64,000 nt of DNA, from the NCBI GenBank assembly GCA_012845835.1, contig JABAKD010000002.1, forward strand, positions 27,764,710-27,828,709. Reading direction: 5' to 3'. The notes under the pieces were generated by a model. That model was not told where the DNA came from, ran no database searches, and worked only from the letters and a program-made list of their open reading frames with translations. Position numbers and translations under genes: made by a program. This DNA is from Undaria pinnatifida (lineage: Eukaryota > Sar > Phaeophyceae > Laminariales > Alariaceae). Of this stretch, positions 26,001 to 35,099 are shown piece after piece (position 1 is the first letter of the stretch; the number at the start of each line of letters is the position of its first letter).

Positions 26001-29000
26001 ACGCTCGATTTCTCGCGCCGCATATTTTTTCTGGAGACCAGACAAAAACACAACCCCCACCCGTTTGTCCAACTGCCTCGAATCCGTGAAGTTTTCAGGC
26101 GTCTGCGGCACCAATTTCGCTCTAAAAACGAAAAAAAAAAACGTACTACCCCTTGGAGTCACGGTTTATCGTCAACTTGTCCGTCGAAAGGCGGTTGAAA
26201 AAACAAAACGCGTGCGATAATACAACAGCAAAGAAGAAAACTAAAAAAAAGAAAACAACAACATTAATAACATGAGAACATGAGAACATGAGGAAACAAC
26301 AAACCAAAAATCGCAAGCAGCACCTGAAGACGTTCATCGTGCGTCGCGGACCCGCCGCGTAGCTCGTCCCTCTCGGCATCGGGTCCGGCACGTCCGCGGG
26401 ATCCGAGGGGTTCTTGACCTCGAGCTTGAACACGCAGGTGTTGAACTCCGTTGGCTGCAGCGGGCAGCAGACAAGACGACCAAAAATCAGCGTTGAATAC
26501 AACAAGGGTTAGGTTAAGCATCCATACTGCTGTTGTCATGAACAGCTACTATGGTTCTGCGTCGGTCTGTGTACTCTTACCTATCTGGCACCAGGTATTA
26601 CGTATTTTCGAGTCGCGCCATGTTGTTGTTTTTTTTCCCGTCTGTTTCCGTATTTGTTTTCCGTTTCTTTTTCTTTTGTTCGGCACATCCGCGGGATCCG
26701 AGAGGTTCTTGACCCCGAGCGTGAACACGCCGCGTGTTGAACTCCGTCGGCTGCGGCGATCAGCTTGCGTACGTACAACCGTGGAGTTGGACAACGGGCG
26801 TCTGGGCTAGGTGCACACCACAGTGCCACAGCATGAAAAGCACGGTAGGTGAGCTGCAGGCGGGCTTGCCCGCCTAGGCGACCATTATAAGGCCGAGCAA
26901 CCACAATATCACGACTTGCAAAAGTGCTACGTTTATTTTTGGTCACGATTCGATATTTATTTTTACTTTCATCATCATTATCATTATTTGTTAGGAATGA
27001 CCTTTAAACCCTTTCGTGACTCCCAGAGGAAAAATGGATCTACCAAAGCTGACTATTACAGCATCTGCCACACGAAGAAAAGAGCTCTAGCTGATGGGGC
27101 ACAGGGAGTGCCCAAAGTACAGCGTTAACAGCTCTCTACGACACGCGCACAGCATCCTCATACTCGTACTACTGCTGCATGCTCTTCCTGGACACTTGAT
27201 ATGATCACATCTCCGTCTTTTTCGTCGCTCTTAAGGGGTCCCAACAAAAGGACTGGGGGCGTGTGGAACGGGCTTACTGCCCTAACGCGGTGGGGGATAT
27301 GATCACATCTCCGTATTTTTGGTCGCTCTTAGTGGGTCCCAACAGGACTAGGGGCGTGTAGAACGGGCTTATTGCCCTGACGCGGTGGGGTAAGCCGCGG
27401 CCAGGGCAAAGTCGCCGTCCTGGGCGCTTCAGTCACGAGGCCCTGGGCGTTATTATCGCACAAAAACAGCGTCCCCTGCCCTCGGTGAGGGTTTTCGAAG
27501 GCAGGGGGTTAAACACTGTGAGTGCTATTAACTCAGCTGTACAACTCAACCCTTGGTGGAGTCACCGACCTGTGTCCCTTCACGAGGACACACACACCCC
27601 CAAACCACGAGCAACCGAACCTATCACACGCAGCTGGAAACATGATGGGTTTTCGGCAAAATCTTCGATCTCACGGGTGAGATGTCATTGAACAACAACA
27701 GCAGTAGTGACCCATGTGGGAGACCGAAGTGTGTATACTCTTAACATAGTATATACTGTAACATATGGGCAAAAAAAAAAACGATTGTTGCGGCGTTACG
27801 GTACCAGCCCTAACCTTTGCGTTGGCAGACGAAAAAAAAAAGTGCGACGAGAAACGTGCCTGGTACGTAGAACAGGCACGACCAATCATCATGAAGAAGC
27901 TATTCATAACAAAAATAACGAGGAGTATTCACCCTCTCGGCCGGACTCACACCCGCACGACCGTATTTGAACCACTGAAAGAAAGGCTGGCCGCATGTAC
28001 ATCATATGAGAACCACATCAATACGCATTGCCCTATGTATGATACCAGATACAGAAACATTTGATATGCATTGGCCACAACTAATCCCGTTGGGACTTCA
28101 AAGTGCTAGATCCATCGGTATCTATATTATTAGACGGCCACTACCAACCCCGTTGGGACGTCAAAGGGAACCAGATGTCGAAAAAAAAAAAGCGACGATT
28201 TAACGATTACAGGAACGGTACAAGACGAAGGAGCCCGGGGGCCCCCAGGGCGAGACATGTGTGCGGCACGCGGGCAACATGATGATACCCGTAGTGTTAG
28301 CGTTAGTGTTAGAGGTAGTATTAGTGTTAGTGTTACTAATAGTGTTAGTGTCAACACGCTCGCACTTCCTAAGGCCCCCTCACTTGCGGGCAAATATGTC
28401 AGGAGACGGTCCGTCAAGGGAAAGCGTTCAGCGGTCAGTCAAGGGTGTCAAATCGATCGTTTCACACTAAAACCTAGTAGTCTGGCGTCGGTCAAGGTAA
28501 AACATTGGACAATTGCCGTCGGTCAAGGGGTCAAAGTGCGCTCGCACTTAGACCAAGGCTACGGCAGAGGTCAACCCCGCATCGCATTTCCCAAGGCCCC
28601 CTGACTTGAGGGCAAATATGTCAGGAGACGGTCAGTCACGGAAAAGCGTCCAGCGGTCAGTCAAAGGCGTCAAAACCGATCGTTCCACACTAAAACCTAG
28701 TAGTTTGGCGTCAGTCAAGGTAAATTATTGGACAATCGCCGTCGGTCAAGGGGTCAGAGTGCCGTCTCCTTGCATCTTCGCTTAAGGGAGCTCCTTAAGC
28801 TCACCCGACAGCCGAATGGGCGAAGCACCGTTCGCTCTGCCCGAACGACAATTCCATGGGGCTAAGTGCACAACCAGTGCACTTAACAAACGCAAAGAGT
28901 TCTCCGCAAATGCTTCGTATATATATGTATCAGTAGCTTCCTCCGTCGAGGAGCCGACCGTTCAGAGAACATTGTGCCCAAACGTGCTACCGCCTGTACC

Positions 29001-30818
29001 GCGGCACCCATCAATAGCAGGCTGATAAGGTCGCACTGTTATACCTGGTATTTATGTTTAGGTCTGCAGTGGGTGGGGGGCAGTAAAGGCGGTGGTGTCC
29101 CAGAGCAATATGACCGCCTTATCGGGGGAAGCCGCGGTATTCATTCCAGCTTATGAGGGCAATTCCCCAGTCTCGCTAAGGGTTTTCTGGGCCGCCTTTT
29201 ATCGGGATACCGCCTTATATAGGGACACCGCCTTCTTGGGGGACCCACTCTGATGTTCGGATATCTATTACTTCACGACGTGTCCGATGACCACGCAGGC
29301 TTGCCTTGATGCCGCAGGACAAGAGAACCAACAACCTTCCGCCGCATCCTTGACAAAATCACGGGGTTACCTCGCACAACACGAGCCGAATCACATGGTA
29401 GTATCACAGACTGCCCAGGTAGGCGACCTATGCAACTGAAACTGCGAAACTGTCCGGGCGAGAATAACGTTACGCCTGTTAGAACAACAGGAAGCCTCGG
29501 ATATCGGCAGACCAGTATCGAAACACCGGATATCACAAAAGCCGCTATCTCTGGGTCTCAAAAAGGGTTAATGATAAGAGTAATAGTATACAGACGAGGA
29601 AATGATCATGAGAAACCACTTGCCTCGTCTTGCTCACCCCCCTCCTCTCCCATGAACTCGAACATGCGGGGGTTAGCCATGATAGGAATCAGTCCCAACC
29701 GGTGCGCCAGAATTTCGTCATGGATGATCGACGAGTTCATGAACATGTACACGTGCTCGATGGCCACCGTCGCCACCTAACACAGGGCGGCGAGCACGAA
29801 GAAAGGGCACGGGGGGGGTGGTGGGGGGGGAGAGAGACGACGACCAGCGATCGACTTTCAGTTCTAGAATATAAACCCAAAATACGAGTCTAAGCCCAAT
29901 ATACCAGCCTAAACCTACTGGTGTGTGCTTTCATTCATACAAACAAATATTACTACAAAACAGTAGGACGTGCAGCAGCAGAAGGTAGATGGTACTCGCA
30001 CACGCCGCAAAAACATATCCCTTTTTGAACTTCAGAGGCAAATTGTCTTGAAAAAAGTAGGGTTACGGCGACGTCTGCACGAAACAACCTGAGTTGCCGA
30101 GGAAGGAGATGATGCTTCTATCCAAGCTACAAAAAAGGAGGGCATCGTCGACACGCGCGCAGCGTAGCACTAACTAGGCGTCCTGCACGCTCCCGCAATT
30201 AACAAACAGTTGATAAGACCGTGCCTGGCATTGATTTCGTTGCTACGAAATGTACCTGGGCCCCAAGCCGGTTAATACACGAACACGTGCACAGCGGGTA
30301 CCCCGACGAAACCCTTTTAGCACCGCACTTCCGATATGGGGACAAAACATTTGGACTTTGACTGGGAAATGTTAGCAGTTGGAAAGGGGCGAAGACTATC
30401 CCGTGACAAGCCGACAAAAGCGCTCTTACCCACACATTGCTTGTATCAATAGAGCGCAACACGTAGGTGTTCGTGTACGCGGGACATACCAATTTGACCA
30501 CTACCGCATGCATACTCCCATAGCATTTTCAAACGTGATCGTCGCCAAAAACGTGGTTGCCGTTCTAAACGGGTTACGTCCCGAATGCTCGTGCGTTGGC
30601 GCGCTCTAAAATCGGGGTAAACCCCGCAACTATGGGATAACTCTATGGGATATACATGTGCTTACCTCCGCGAGCAAGATTCTTCTGAGGGCGTTAGCAA
30701 TGGAAGCGTCGACGCCTACGAGATCGAACACAAGCTCGTTCGGGTCATCACTGTCCGACTGCACGGCCCTCACGTCCAGCCTCTTCTCCACGCGCTCCGC
30801 ATAGCTCAGAAGGCGATC
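18817..30818 (-). CDS. RPAC1: DNA-directed RNA polymerases I and III subunit RPAC1 (AC40); 7 exons resolved, N-terminus missing
   Basis: AC40 is the alpha-like subunit shared by RNA polymerases I and III; it pairs with AC19 to nucleate assembly in the nucleus. Exons on the minus strand: 30818-30666, 29776-29638, 26454-26324, 25097-24971, 23671-23480, 22587-22453 and 18924-18817. Family blocks appear in order: [85 protein letters not shown], and a C-terminal helix ending DFDEAMP. All introns are GT-AG. Phases match at every junction except exon 2 to exon 3 (phase-1 donor, phase-0 acceptor). The resolved exons encode about 327 residues; the family is about 340-350, so only a short N-terminal exon upstream of 30818 is lacking. 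Introns are 889, 3183, 1226, 1299, 892 and 3528 bp and full of repeats. Assignment is firm; the second junction and first exon are open. Confidence 0.95.
19212..19395 (-). repeat. Dispersed repeat family C, copy C4 (inverted)
   Basis: Inverted relative to 13376-13560, with shared words such as GGTTGAGCGCCTCAAG, TTACGAGC, GACTAGCGCA and CTGCGCGAACG. It lies in the last RPAC1 intron. Divergence is moderate and boundaries approximate. Confidence 0.5.
19461..19670. repeat. GGGTC/GGTCGGATCG tandem repeat ending in a perfect hairpin
   Basis: Tandem GGTCGGATCG units and then GGGTC units are separated by AGGAGGTGTTTCCGAAACCTC-like spacers. At the right end a 14-nt arm (19621-19634) is followed by a 7-nt loop and the exact complementary arm (19642-19655). 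Related copies are at 7330-7475 and 23265-23402. It lies in the last RPAC1 intron. Confidence 0.8.
20741..20850 (+). repeat. Short dispersed repeat F, copy 1
   Basis: About 105 bp nearly identical to 22752-22855, sharing ACGAGCGGCCGGT, TATCACGCAGCTTGCAAAGA and CTAAATCTGTCGAACTCACA. A more diverged relative is at about 22335-22415. All lie inside or next to the last two RPAC1 introns. Confidence 0.75.
21101..21207. repeat. (GTT)n trinucleotide microsatellite
   Basis: About 35 TTG/GTT units with a few interruptions, in the last RPAC1 intron. On the transcribed strand it reads (AAC)n. Confidence 0.95.
21347..21661 (-). repeat. Dispersed repeat family B, copy B3 (truncated)
   Basis: On the minus strand it starts with a G-rich leader (C runs at 21644-21661 on the plus strand), then TGTACTCATTTCATGCATAG and the GGGACGGA / GGTGTTTGGCGAGTCG words of B1 and B2. 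It ends about 315 bp in, near the TGATATCATCCCCCTTGC segment. It lies in the last RPAC1 intron. Confidence 0.65.
22105..22285 (-). repeat. Dispersed repeat family C, copy C5 (inverted)
   Basis: Shares with the other C copies, on the minus strand, CTCACCCGATACTACATGAC, GCGCAATCCGACCTCAACAC, CTTCTCTGTGCGCTAGTCC and a closing CACTTGGAGAGCTCAACC. This is the best-preserved copy. Confidence 0.65.
22453..22587 (-). CDS. RPAC1: RPAC1 exon F
   Basis: 135 nt, phase 0 at both ends (acceptor GTCGAGAAG, donor GTATAA). It encodes [19 protein letters not shown], then [20 protein letters not shown] and GMLPPK. The C..C...C cysteine cluster resembles the ferredoxin-like or zinc-binding remnant of archaeal and some eukaryotic homologues; whether it binds metal here is unknown. 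Three bases upstream, GAG offers an alternative acceptor that would add one Lys. Confidence 0.95.
22752..22855 (+). repeat. Short dispersed repeat F, copy 2
   Basis: Second copy of the 105-bp block at 20741-20850, with small indels. It lies in the intron between RPAC1 exons E and F. Confidence 0.75.
23048..23087. repeat. (CAA)n microsatellite
   Basis: About 13 CAA units in the RPAC1 exon E to F intron. Confidence 0.95.
23265..23402. repeat. Degenerate GGGTC repeat family, copy 3
   Basis: CAGGAGGT spacers alternate with GGGACGGGTC-like units and end in GACTCGACCTGACCCG, the same arrangement as 19461-19670. It stops about 80 bp from the 3' edge of RPAC1 exon E, inside the downstream intron. 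Confidence 0.6.
23480..23671 (-). CDS. RPAC1: RPAC1 exon E
   Basis: 192 nt, phase 0 at both ends (acceptor GCTCTGCAG, donor GTGAGA). It encodes [20 protein letters not shown], then [16 protein letters not shown] and an acidic stretch ending GGGDKRAT. The [20 protein letters not shown] block is nearly invariant in eukaryotic AC40 and is the strongest single piece of evidence for the gene. Confidence 0.97.
23744..23857. repeat. (GGGGT)n pentanucleotide array
   Basis: About 20 units of GTGGG/GGGGT, few interruptions, in the intron just upstream of RPAC1 exon E. The plus strand is G-rich, so the RPAC1 transcript carries the C-rich complement. Confidence 0.92.
24544..24601. repeat. (CAG)n-(CAC)n trinucleotide tract
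   Basis: Five CAG units, a short break, then about eleven CAC units, in the RPAC1 exon D to E intron. Confidence 0.9.
24971..25097 (-). CDS. RPAC1: RPAC1 exon D
   Basis: 127 nt. The acceptor GTTTCCTCAG supplies the last base of a split Ser codon and the donor is GTGAGG at phase 0. It encodes [18 protein letters not shown] followed by [18 protein letters not shown], a hallmark AC40 segment. Phases agree with both neighbours. Confidence 0.95.
25098..25460. other. A-rich intronic sequence, RPAC1 intron C-D
   Basis: Nearly pure A/G/C-poor-T sequence on the plus strand from 25115 to 25290, giving a long pyrimidine-rich run ahead of the exon D acceptor on the transcribed strand. No other feature. 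Confidence 0.5.
25461..25758 (+). mobile_element. tRNA-derived SINE, copy 1
   Basis: The 5' head resembles a tRNA with an internal pol III promoter: A box TGGCGTATCAGG at 25472-25483 and B box GAGTTCGAGCC at 25516-25526. An unrelated body of about 220 bp follows, ending AGCTGGAAAGTAGAAGTGTG and an A-rich tail. Two more copies with the same head, body and tail order are at 45319-45607 and 57881-58175. No ORF. It sits in the RPAC1 exon C to D intron, antisense to the gene. A possible short target duplication (ACTAA) flanks it, but this is weak. Confidence 0.88.
26324..26454 (-). CDS. RPAC1: RPAC1 exon C
   Basis: 131 nt, starts phase 0 (acceptor CCCGCTGCAG) and ends phase 2 (donor GTGCTG). It encodes [20 protein letters not shown] and then a less conserved linker ending TMNVF plus two bases. 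This is the strand that leads into the alpha insert domain. A decayed second copy lies about 230 bp upstream, at 26750-26681. Confidence 0.9.
26681..26750 (-). pseudogene. Decayed duplicate of RPAC1 exon C
   Basis: About 70 bp match the 5' two-thirds of exon C, including the CGCAG acceptor and the words CGGAGTTCAACAC, GGTCAAGAACC and TCGGATCCCGCGGA. One extra base after AACACG shifts the frame, and similarity stops at GTGCCG, so no donor is preserved. It lies in the intron just upstream of the real exon, consistent with a local duplication. Use as a mutually exclusive exon is unlikely. Confidence 0.85.
27198..27392 (+). repeat. Tandem duplication of a 98-bp unit
   Basis: Units begin GATATGATCACATCTCCGT at 27198 and 27296 and end with the GCGGTGGGG segment. 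Differences are a few substitutions and short indels. It lies in the RPAC1 exon B to C intron. Confidence 0.92.
28070..28170 (+). repeat. Two short repeats of a CCCGTTGGGACKTCAAAG unit
   Basis: GGCCAC-A-CTA..CCCGTTGGGACTTCAAAG appears at about 28073 and again, with CGTC, at about 28136. Two copies, about 63 bp apart. Confidence 0.6.
28291..28352 (+). repeat. (GTTAGT)n hexanucleotide repeat
   Basis: About ten units of GTTAGT with substitutions. Superficially telomere-like, but it lacks the GGG run and lies inside an intron. Confidence 0.8.
28371..28765 (+). repeat. Tandem duplication of a 222-bp unit (second copy partial)
   Basis: Copies begin AAGGCCCCCT at 28371 and 28593. They share the order AAATATGTCAGGAGACGGTC, CAGCGGTCAGTCAA, CACACTAAAACCTAGTAGT and GCCGTCGGTCAAGGGGTCA. 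The second copy stops about 50 bp early. Internal GGTCAAGG/GGTCAGTC words suggest an older, shorter repeat. It lies in the RPAC1 exon B to C intron. Confidence 0.92.
29638..29776 (-). CDS. RPAC1: RPAC1 exon B
   Basis: 139 nt. The acceptor is TGTGTTAG and the donor GTGAGC, following a run of six G that includes the donor G. It encodes [16 protein letters not shown], then [16 protein letters not shown] and [13 protein letters not shown], the most conserved N-terminal block of the subunit. The donor is phase 1, which does not match the phase-0 acceptor of the next recognised exon. A 2-mod-3 micro-exon or a length difference in the G run would resolve this. Confidence 0.92.
30666..30818 (-). CDS. 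RPAC1: RPAC1 exon A (first resolved exon)
   Basis: 153 nt, phase 0 at both ends. The acceptor is CTGCCCCCCAG and the donor GTAAG. It encodes 51 residues beginning [16 protein letters not shown] and ending [15 protein letters not shown], the first alpha-type dimerisation element of AC40. The family normally has about 30-45 residues before this point; I could not find them between here and 33690, so an upstream exon is missing or farther away. Confidence 0.93.
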
Positions 30819-30978
30819 CTGGGGGGCAGCAGTGCCGCAGTGTAGCAGCCCGGCAGCGCAGTGCAGCAGCGTAGCAGACCAGCAGTACAGTGCAGTAGTT
30901 ACGGTAGCCCAGCAGTGCAGCGGCAGTCATAGCCACATCCAACCCAGTAGCGTCGCAGTAGACCAAGGGGGAAAAGCA

Positions 30979-31150
30979 AGGCGGGCGGTTGTTTGTTAAT
31001 ACCCTCCGGCGTTTGTTTTCAGGGTTGAGTTTCAGCATAGCAGCGGACACAACGGGAACAGGCAGGGCGAGCGGCTGTTTGTCAACACCCTCAGGTGTTT
31101 GTTCTCGGGGTTGGGTTACAGTAGCGCAGTTAGTGCAGCAGTGTGTCATC
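30979..31150 (+). repeat. Two tandem copies of an 86-bp unit
   Basis: AGGCGGGCGGTTGTTTGTTAA-type start at 30979 and GGGCGAGCGGCTGTTTGTCA at 31065, both followed by CACCCTC/ACCCTC, GTTTGTT and GGGTT blocks. Moderately diverged. It lies upstream of the first resolved RPAC1 exon. Confidence 0.8.
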
Positions 31151-32990
31151 GCAGAAGTGGACCGAGAGGCAAGATAATGGCAAGGCGGGCGCTTACTTGT
31201 CCAAGCCGTTGGGTGGTGGTTTCCGGAGTCGGCTTGTTACAGCAGCATGTGCCTGCCTCAAAAAGGATGGCAATATGCATAATATACTTGAAAAAAAGTG
31301 TGACGATGTGGGAATAGGTTCCCGAAACCGAGGCTGGATCATAAGAGGAGGCGTGTACGGTTTTGCAGTAGTACACCGTTACACGTGCGGACAGGTCACG
31401 ATCCAGATCCTCTAGATCCCATAATGCCGGTATGATACTAATACAAAAAATTACAACACATTCCAGCTGTAGAAATCGGAGATTTTGTCGAAACCCATCT
31501 TTGCAAAGCTGTGTGCGATACTCCGACCGCGCGTATCACTGGCTGTGTGTGTCCTGATTCAGGATGTAGGTCGGCGGCTCCCCTTAGAACTAGCTTGCGC
31601 CAGGGTCAGCACCAGGGTGATGTTAATTAATCTGTGCGCGGAAACTATAAAACCCGTTTATGAGGGTGACAAAATCTGACGGCTGTTGAATGCACCAGTT
31701 TATTATGTACATCCTGTAGTCGTATGACCGGTGAGGCGAGAGGGGCGGGTAAAGGGGGGAAAGGTCGCATATATGAGTAGGAGCTTAATGCACGCGTAAT
31801 TATAGTAGGTCATGGTGGGGGCGGCGGGGAAGCGGGGGGGGAGGGGGGGGGGGGCTAATTGAAAGTTGAAGACCATATCAATGAAATGGAGCTACTGCAT
31901 GGGTGGCTCGAAGTGTAAAGAGATGATATCACCTGTCGGATAGTGTTTATAAACTCTGGCAGATTTTGATTTTTGGTGGGGCGGAGGGGGAGAGGGGGAG
32001 GAGAGGGCTTGTTTGGGGGGGGGGGGGAGGCGGAGGCGGGGGGGGGGGGGGGGGGGGGGTACTCAATCTGTGCATGGCCGCAGTCGTTTGGGGGGGGGGG
32101 GAATATTATATGTTGTGGAGGATCTGTGCATTATTAGTACAGACGCAATACAGGAAACATGCGCAGGCCTTGCAGATCATACGGATCCAACCATACAAGA
32201 TGATCTATAGCAGGGATACGTCTGCCCTGGGAGACGCAGATCATGAATGGGGATCTGAGTGCAAGGTTATCACGGTTCGCCGCTGTGGCGCGGCCACCGG
32301 ATATCGCTGTTCCAGGCGAGCATCTACTGCTTAGGTACCAGGTAACCCTATATAATACCAGATCTAGATCGGGTATCGTGTAGGTTGAACATCATCATAC
32401 TGCTGTGTCGGATAGAGAGGACATCAGCAGCATGATACCTGGGATGACATGCAGAAAAAAGGTTTGAAACCTTGGCGGCGGCTTTACACGTCGGTAATTC
32501 AACTGCACCGTACCAGGTAGCTTTCGGTTGTGTACGTTACTGTTGTATCGGTAACCGTAGAGCTCTACTAATAGGTCTGATACCACACACGATGATGGCA
32601 CTCTTGTGTTTTGGGTAAACGAAGGCTACCCTGAAGACGTAACTTGACGAGTTGTAGACTTTGTGTCATAACACCGATTGCTGCCCACGTGCTGTGAGCT
32701 GCTGTGAGGGGATATGAACAGTGATGCTACCAGTAGATGGGTACAAATGCCCAGCTGCGCGTGTACAGTACAATGAACCAAAGGGTATAGATCTATATAG
32801 GAAGTCCAACGCATGTTGCGGAACAGGAGCACCAAGCACCATACGATGTTGATCACGCCCTGTCTCAGCGACACAGGACATACAATATCGCAGCACCTGG
32901 ACGGCAACACGAGGTGATTTGAACATGTCGCCTTCAGGTCGTGGTCGTCTAGGTAGCTGCAGGTTGGGTGGGGTGGCAAACATGAGCAGG
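31151..32990. other. No recognisable gene; G-homopolymer tracts
   Basis: G runs of 13 (32015-32027) and 22 (32038-32059) bases. The second is followed by a 30-bp remnant that matches the start of repeat family B (TACTCAATCTGTGCATGGCC). No conserved ORF. The missing RPAC1 N-terminal exon would be expected here or farther right, but I could not identify it. Confidence 0.5.
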
Positions 32991-33080
32991 GTACGAGGTA
33001 TCAGAGGTGGGGTAACAGACTTGAACAAGGTACGAGCTATCAGAGGTGGGGTAACAGACTTGAACAAGGCACGAGCTATC
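32991..33080 (+). repeat. Tandem 39-bp repeat, 2.3 units
   Basis: Units start at 32991, 33030 and 33069 with GTACGAG(G/C)TATCAGAGG and ACAGACTTGAACAAG. The first two units differ at one position. Confidence 0.9.
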
Positions 33081-33689
33081 TCTCGCCAAGCCCACCTTCC
33101 GTTCTTGCTCGCTGGCCGCCTCAAAAACTTCAGACGGCGCATCGTTGTTTATCCTGTATTTCGTCACACGACCAATCATCTTGCAGAAAATTGCGGTCAC
33201 GAGCGAAGTGACCAACTTGGACCAGCTGCTATGTGGCTGCTAGAGCCCTTACTTTCCCTTGCCGAGAGGACGGAAGCCCCCAACGTGCACGCGACTGCTA
33301 GTGCCCACCCATAGCCTTTCCTGTCCCCAGTGTATCACGCCTCCGAGCGAATACGAAAACCTGATTTTTAAATTTCAAATTTTCAAATTTGGGCTCGTAG
33401 ACCCCACTCCCAACTCCCATCGGCCCGCACCTACGTCCTCCAAATTGGCCCGGGTATGTAAGGAGCCACCGGCGCCGGCAGGGCCCACAAAGCACCCTGG
33501 TCCCACGCCAAAAAAGAATCGGGGGTCGGCCACAGTCAGCAAAATATTTTCTCGAACAAAATGGTAAGTTACGCTCATGAAAACCGTCCTGCCTTGTACT
33601 CGAGCGCTGAGCCTGGCAGTGCTTCTCGTACCTCAGCCCTTGGTCGCCTAAACAGCTGTGCACGTGTTTCGTCTGATTCGTCAATGCAG

Positions 33690-33830
33690 CCATGCCTAAA
33701 CGCCCCGTCTCGCTTGATGCTGATGGAGTTCACTGGTTAGATAGAGATGTGTCCTTCATGCGTCGGGACGCTGGGTCGTACGTAGAGGCCACTATAGGAA
33801 TGTTGAAACATCGATTGCTGCCGCGGTGTT
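33690..33830 (+). mobile_element. Older Ty1/copia element, 5' fragment (continues at 39716)
   Basis: This is the left flank of the younger insertion. Its last 48 bases read RGHYRNVETSIAAAVLA in the frame that continues, across the insertion and past one copy of GGCTC, into PGKMKRIDTNDFHVSLAHSH at 39716. The sequence farther left is degraded; no 5' LTR was found. Confidence 0.65.
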
Positions 33831-33835
33831 GGCTC
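33831..33835 (+). repeat. Target-site duplication, left copy (GGCTC)
   Basis: GGCTC directly abuts the left LTR and is repeated exactly at 39711-39715. Ty1/copia integrases usually duplicate 5 bp. Confidence 0.93.
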
Positions 33836-34309
33836 TGTTAAAATAAATCGGTAATAATACGATGTATGCGAAGAATAACGTTCTTCCAGCACCCCAGCCG
33901 CAGGGCGCGAGCTTCACTGCAACACACGGTGTGAAGAAGACGGTGTATGGATGTCTAATTAACTGGTCCCGGATGCTGATCAGAGGGGAAGAGATGGAGT
34001 GCGCTTGGTAGGCGCCGGTATGCGAAGCCTACATGCTCGGCTTCATGTACCACGGGGTGCTCTTCCGAAGCACTAAAATTCCATAATACTTCTTCGTAAT
34101 ACCAGAAAGTCCCTAGGGCTGTTCTCAGCAGTCCACAAGTGTTCAAAGGATTGTTCCACGTATCATTCTCATACTACAACATCCCGCAAATATTTGGTCC
34201 ATCTCACAGCTGGAGTGCATTTTTTCATTTTTTAAATGTTCGGTCGGATAACCCGACGTAACCACCGTGTGTTTCTGCTTTTGTCCATTGGGTCAAGCTA
34301 CATCGGACA
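33836..34309 (-). repeat. 3' LTR of the minus-strand copia element (474 bp)
   Basis: Runs TGTTAAAATAAATCGG to ACATCGGACA on the plus strand, with TG...CA ends. It aligns with 39305-39710 across its length except for an extra segment of roughly 50-60 bp at about 34196-34245. A purine-rich tract (CCAGGGAGGG on the minus strand) abuts it internally at 34310-34319, as expected for the polypurine primer. Confidence 0.93.
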
Positions 34310-34379
34310 CCCTCCCTGGCGCTCGATCTAACTACCAAGCCTCGGAAATGACGAAATAACTACTCGTACCAGAAACGTT

Positions 34380-35010
34380 GGACGTCGAAAAACTTGTATC
34401 CTCAACAAAAAATCGCGGTGTTTCTCAAAACTCTCCCGAGCGACCGCCTTCGTGAGGATATCCGCATGCTGATCCCCAGTGCTTAAGCACTTGACCGACA
34501 AGTCTCCCTTCCCCACCAACACGCCCAAGAAGAGGTACCTCACATCGACGTGATTACTGTTGGACGGCTTCAGTGGGTTATTGGCCAAGTCAATCGCCTC
34601 CTTGTTGTCTTCAAACACTCCAGTACTCGGCAACCCAAGACTAGGCATCAAGAACACCAAGGCATCGAGAAAACCAACCCTCCTCGCACGTACAAGGCCT
34701 CCTTCATCCCGTCGGCCATCGCCACGTACTCGGCCTCGGTGGTGGAGAGTGTAACGCATTTCTGCGTCCTAGACAACCAGGATACAAGCATATATGCGCA
34801 GCAAACAGCTACACTAAAGACTGAACGCCTGTCCTCGGCTCTGTGGGCGTAGTCCGCGTCTACGTACATCTCTAGATCGTACTCCAACTGTACATCCTCC
34901 AACATATTCTCTCTTCTGAAAGTCAGGCCCAAGTGGTGAGCCGCAGCGCTCAAGTACTCGAGAAACTTCCTAGCAGCCTTCACGTATTTCCTTAGGATCG
35001 CGCGAGAACC
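34380..35010 (-). CDS. Copia RNase H domain (inactive element)
   Basis: Encodes YVDADYAHRAEDRRSVFS and SRTQKCVTLSTTEAEYVAMA in one frame. It then shifts frame near the end into a DNKEAIDLANNP segment with NSNHVDVRYLFLG. The acidic catalytic residues (D of DAD, E of TEAEY, D of EDNKEA) are present. One frame change near 34660-34760 breaks it. Confidence 0.85.
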
Positions 35011-35099
35011 GCGCAATCACTCGCACTGCGTTGGAGATGTCTGGCCTCGTCTGGTTTTCAATCCACTCCAGACTCCCCAAAATTTCGCAAATTCGCGTC

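Noticed and set aside
28291-28352. Possible interstitial telomere repeat
   Set aside because: The unit is GTTAGT without the GGG typical of telomeres, and it lies in an intron with other tandem repeats.
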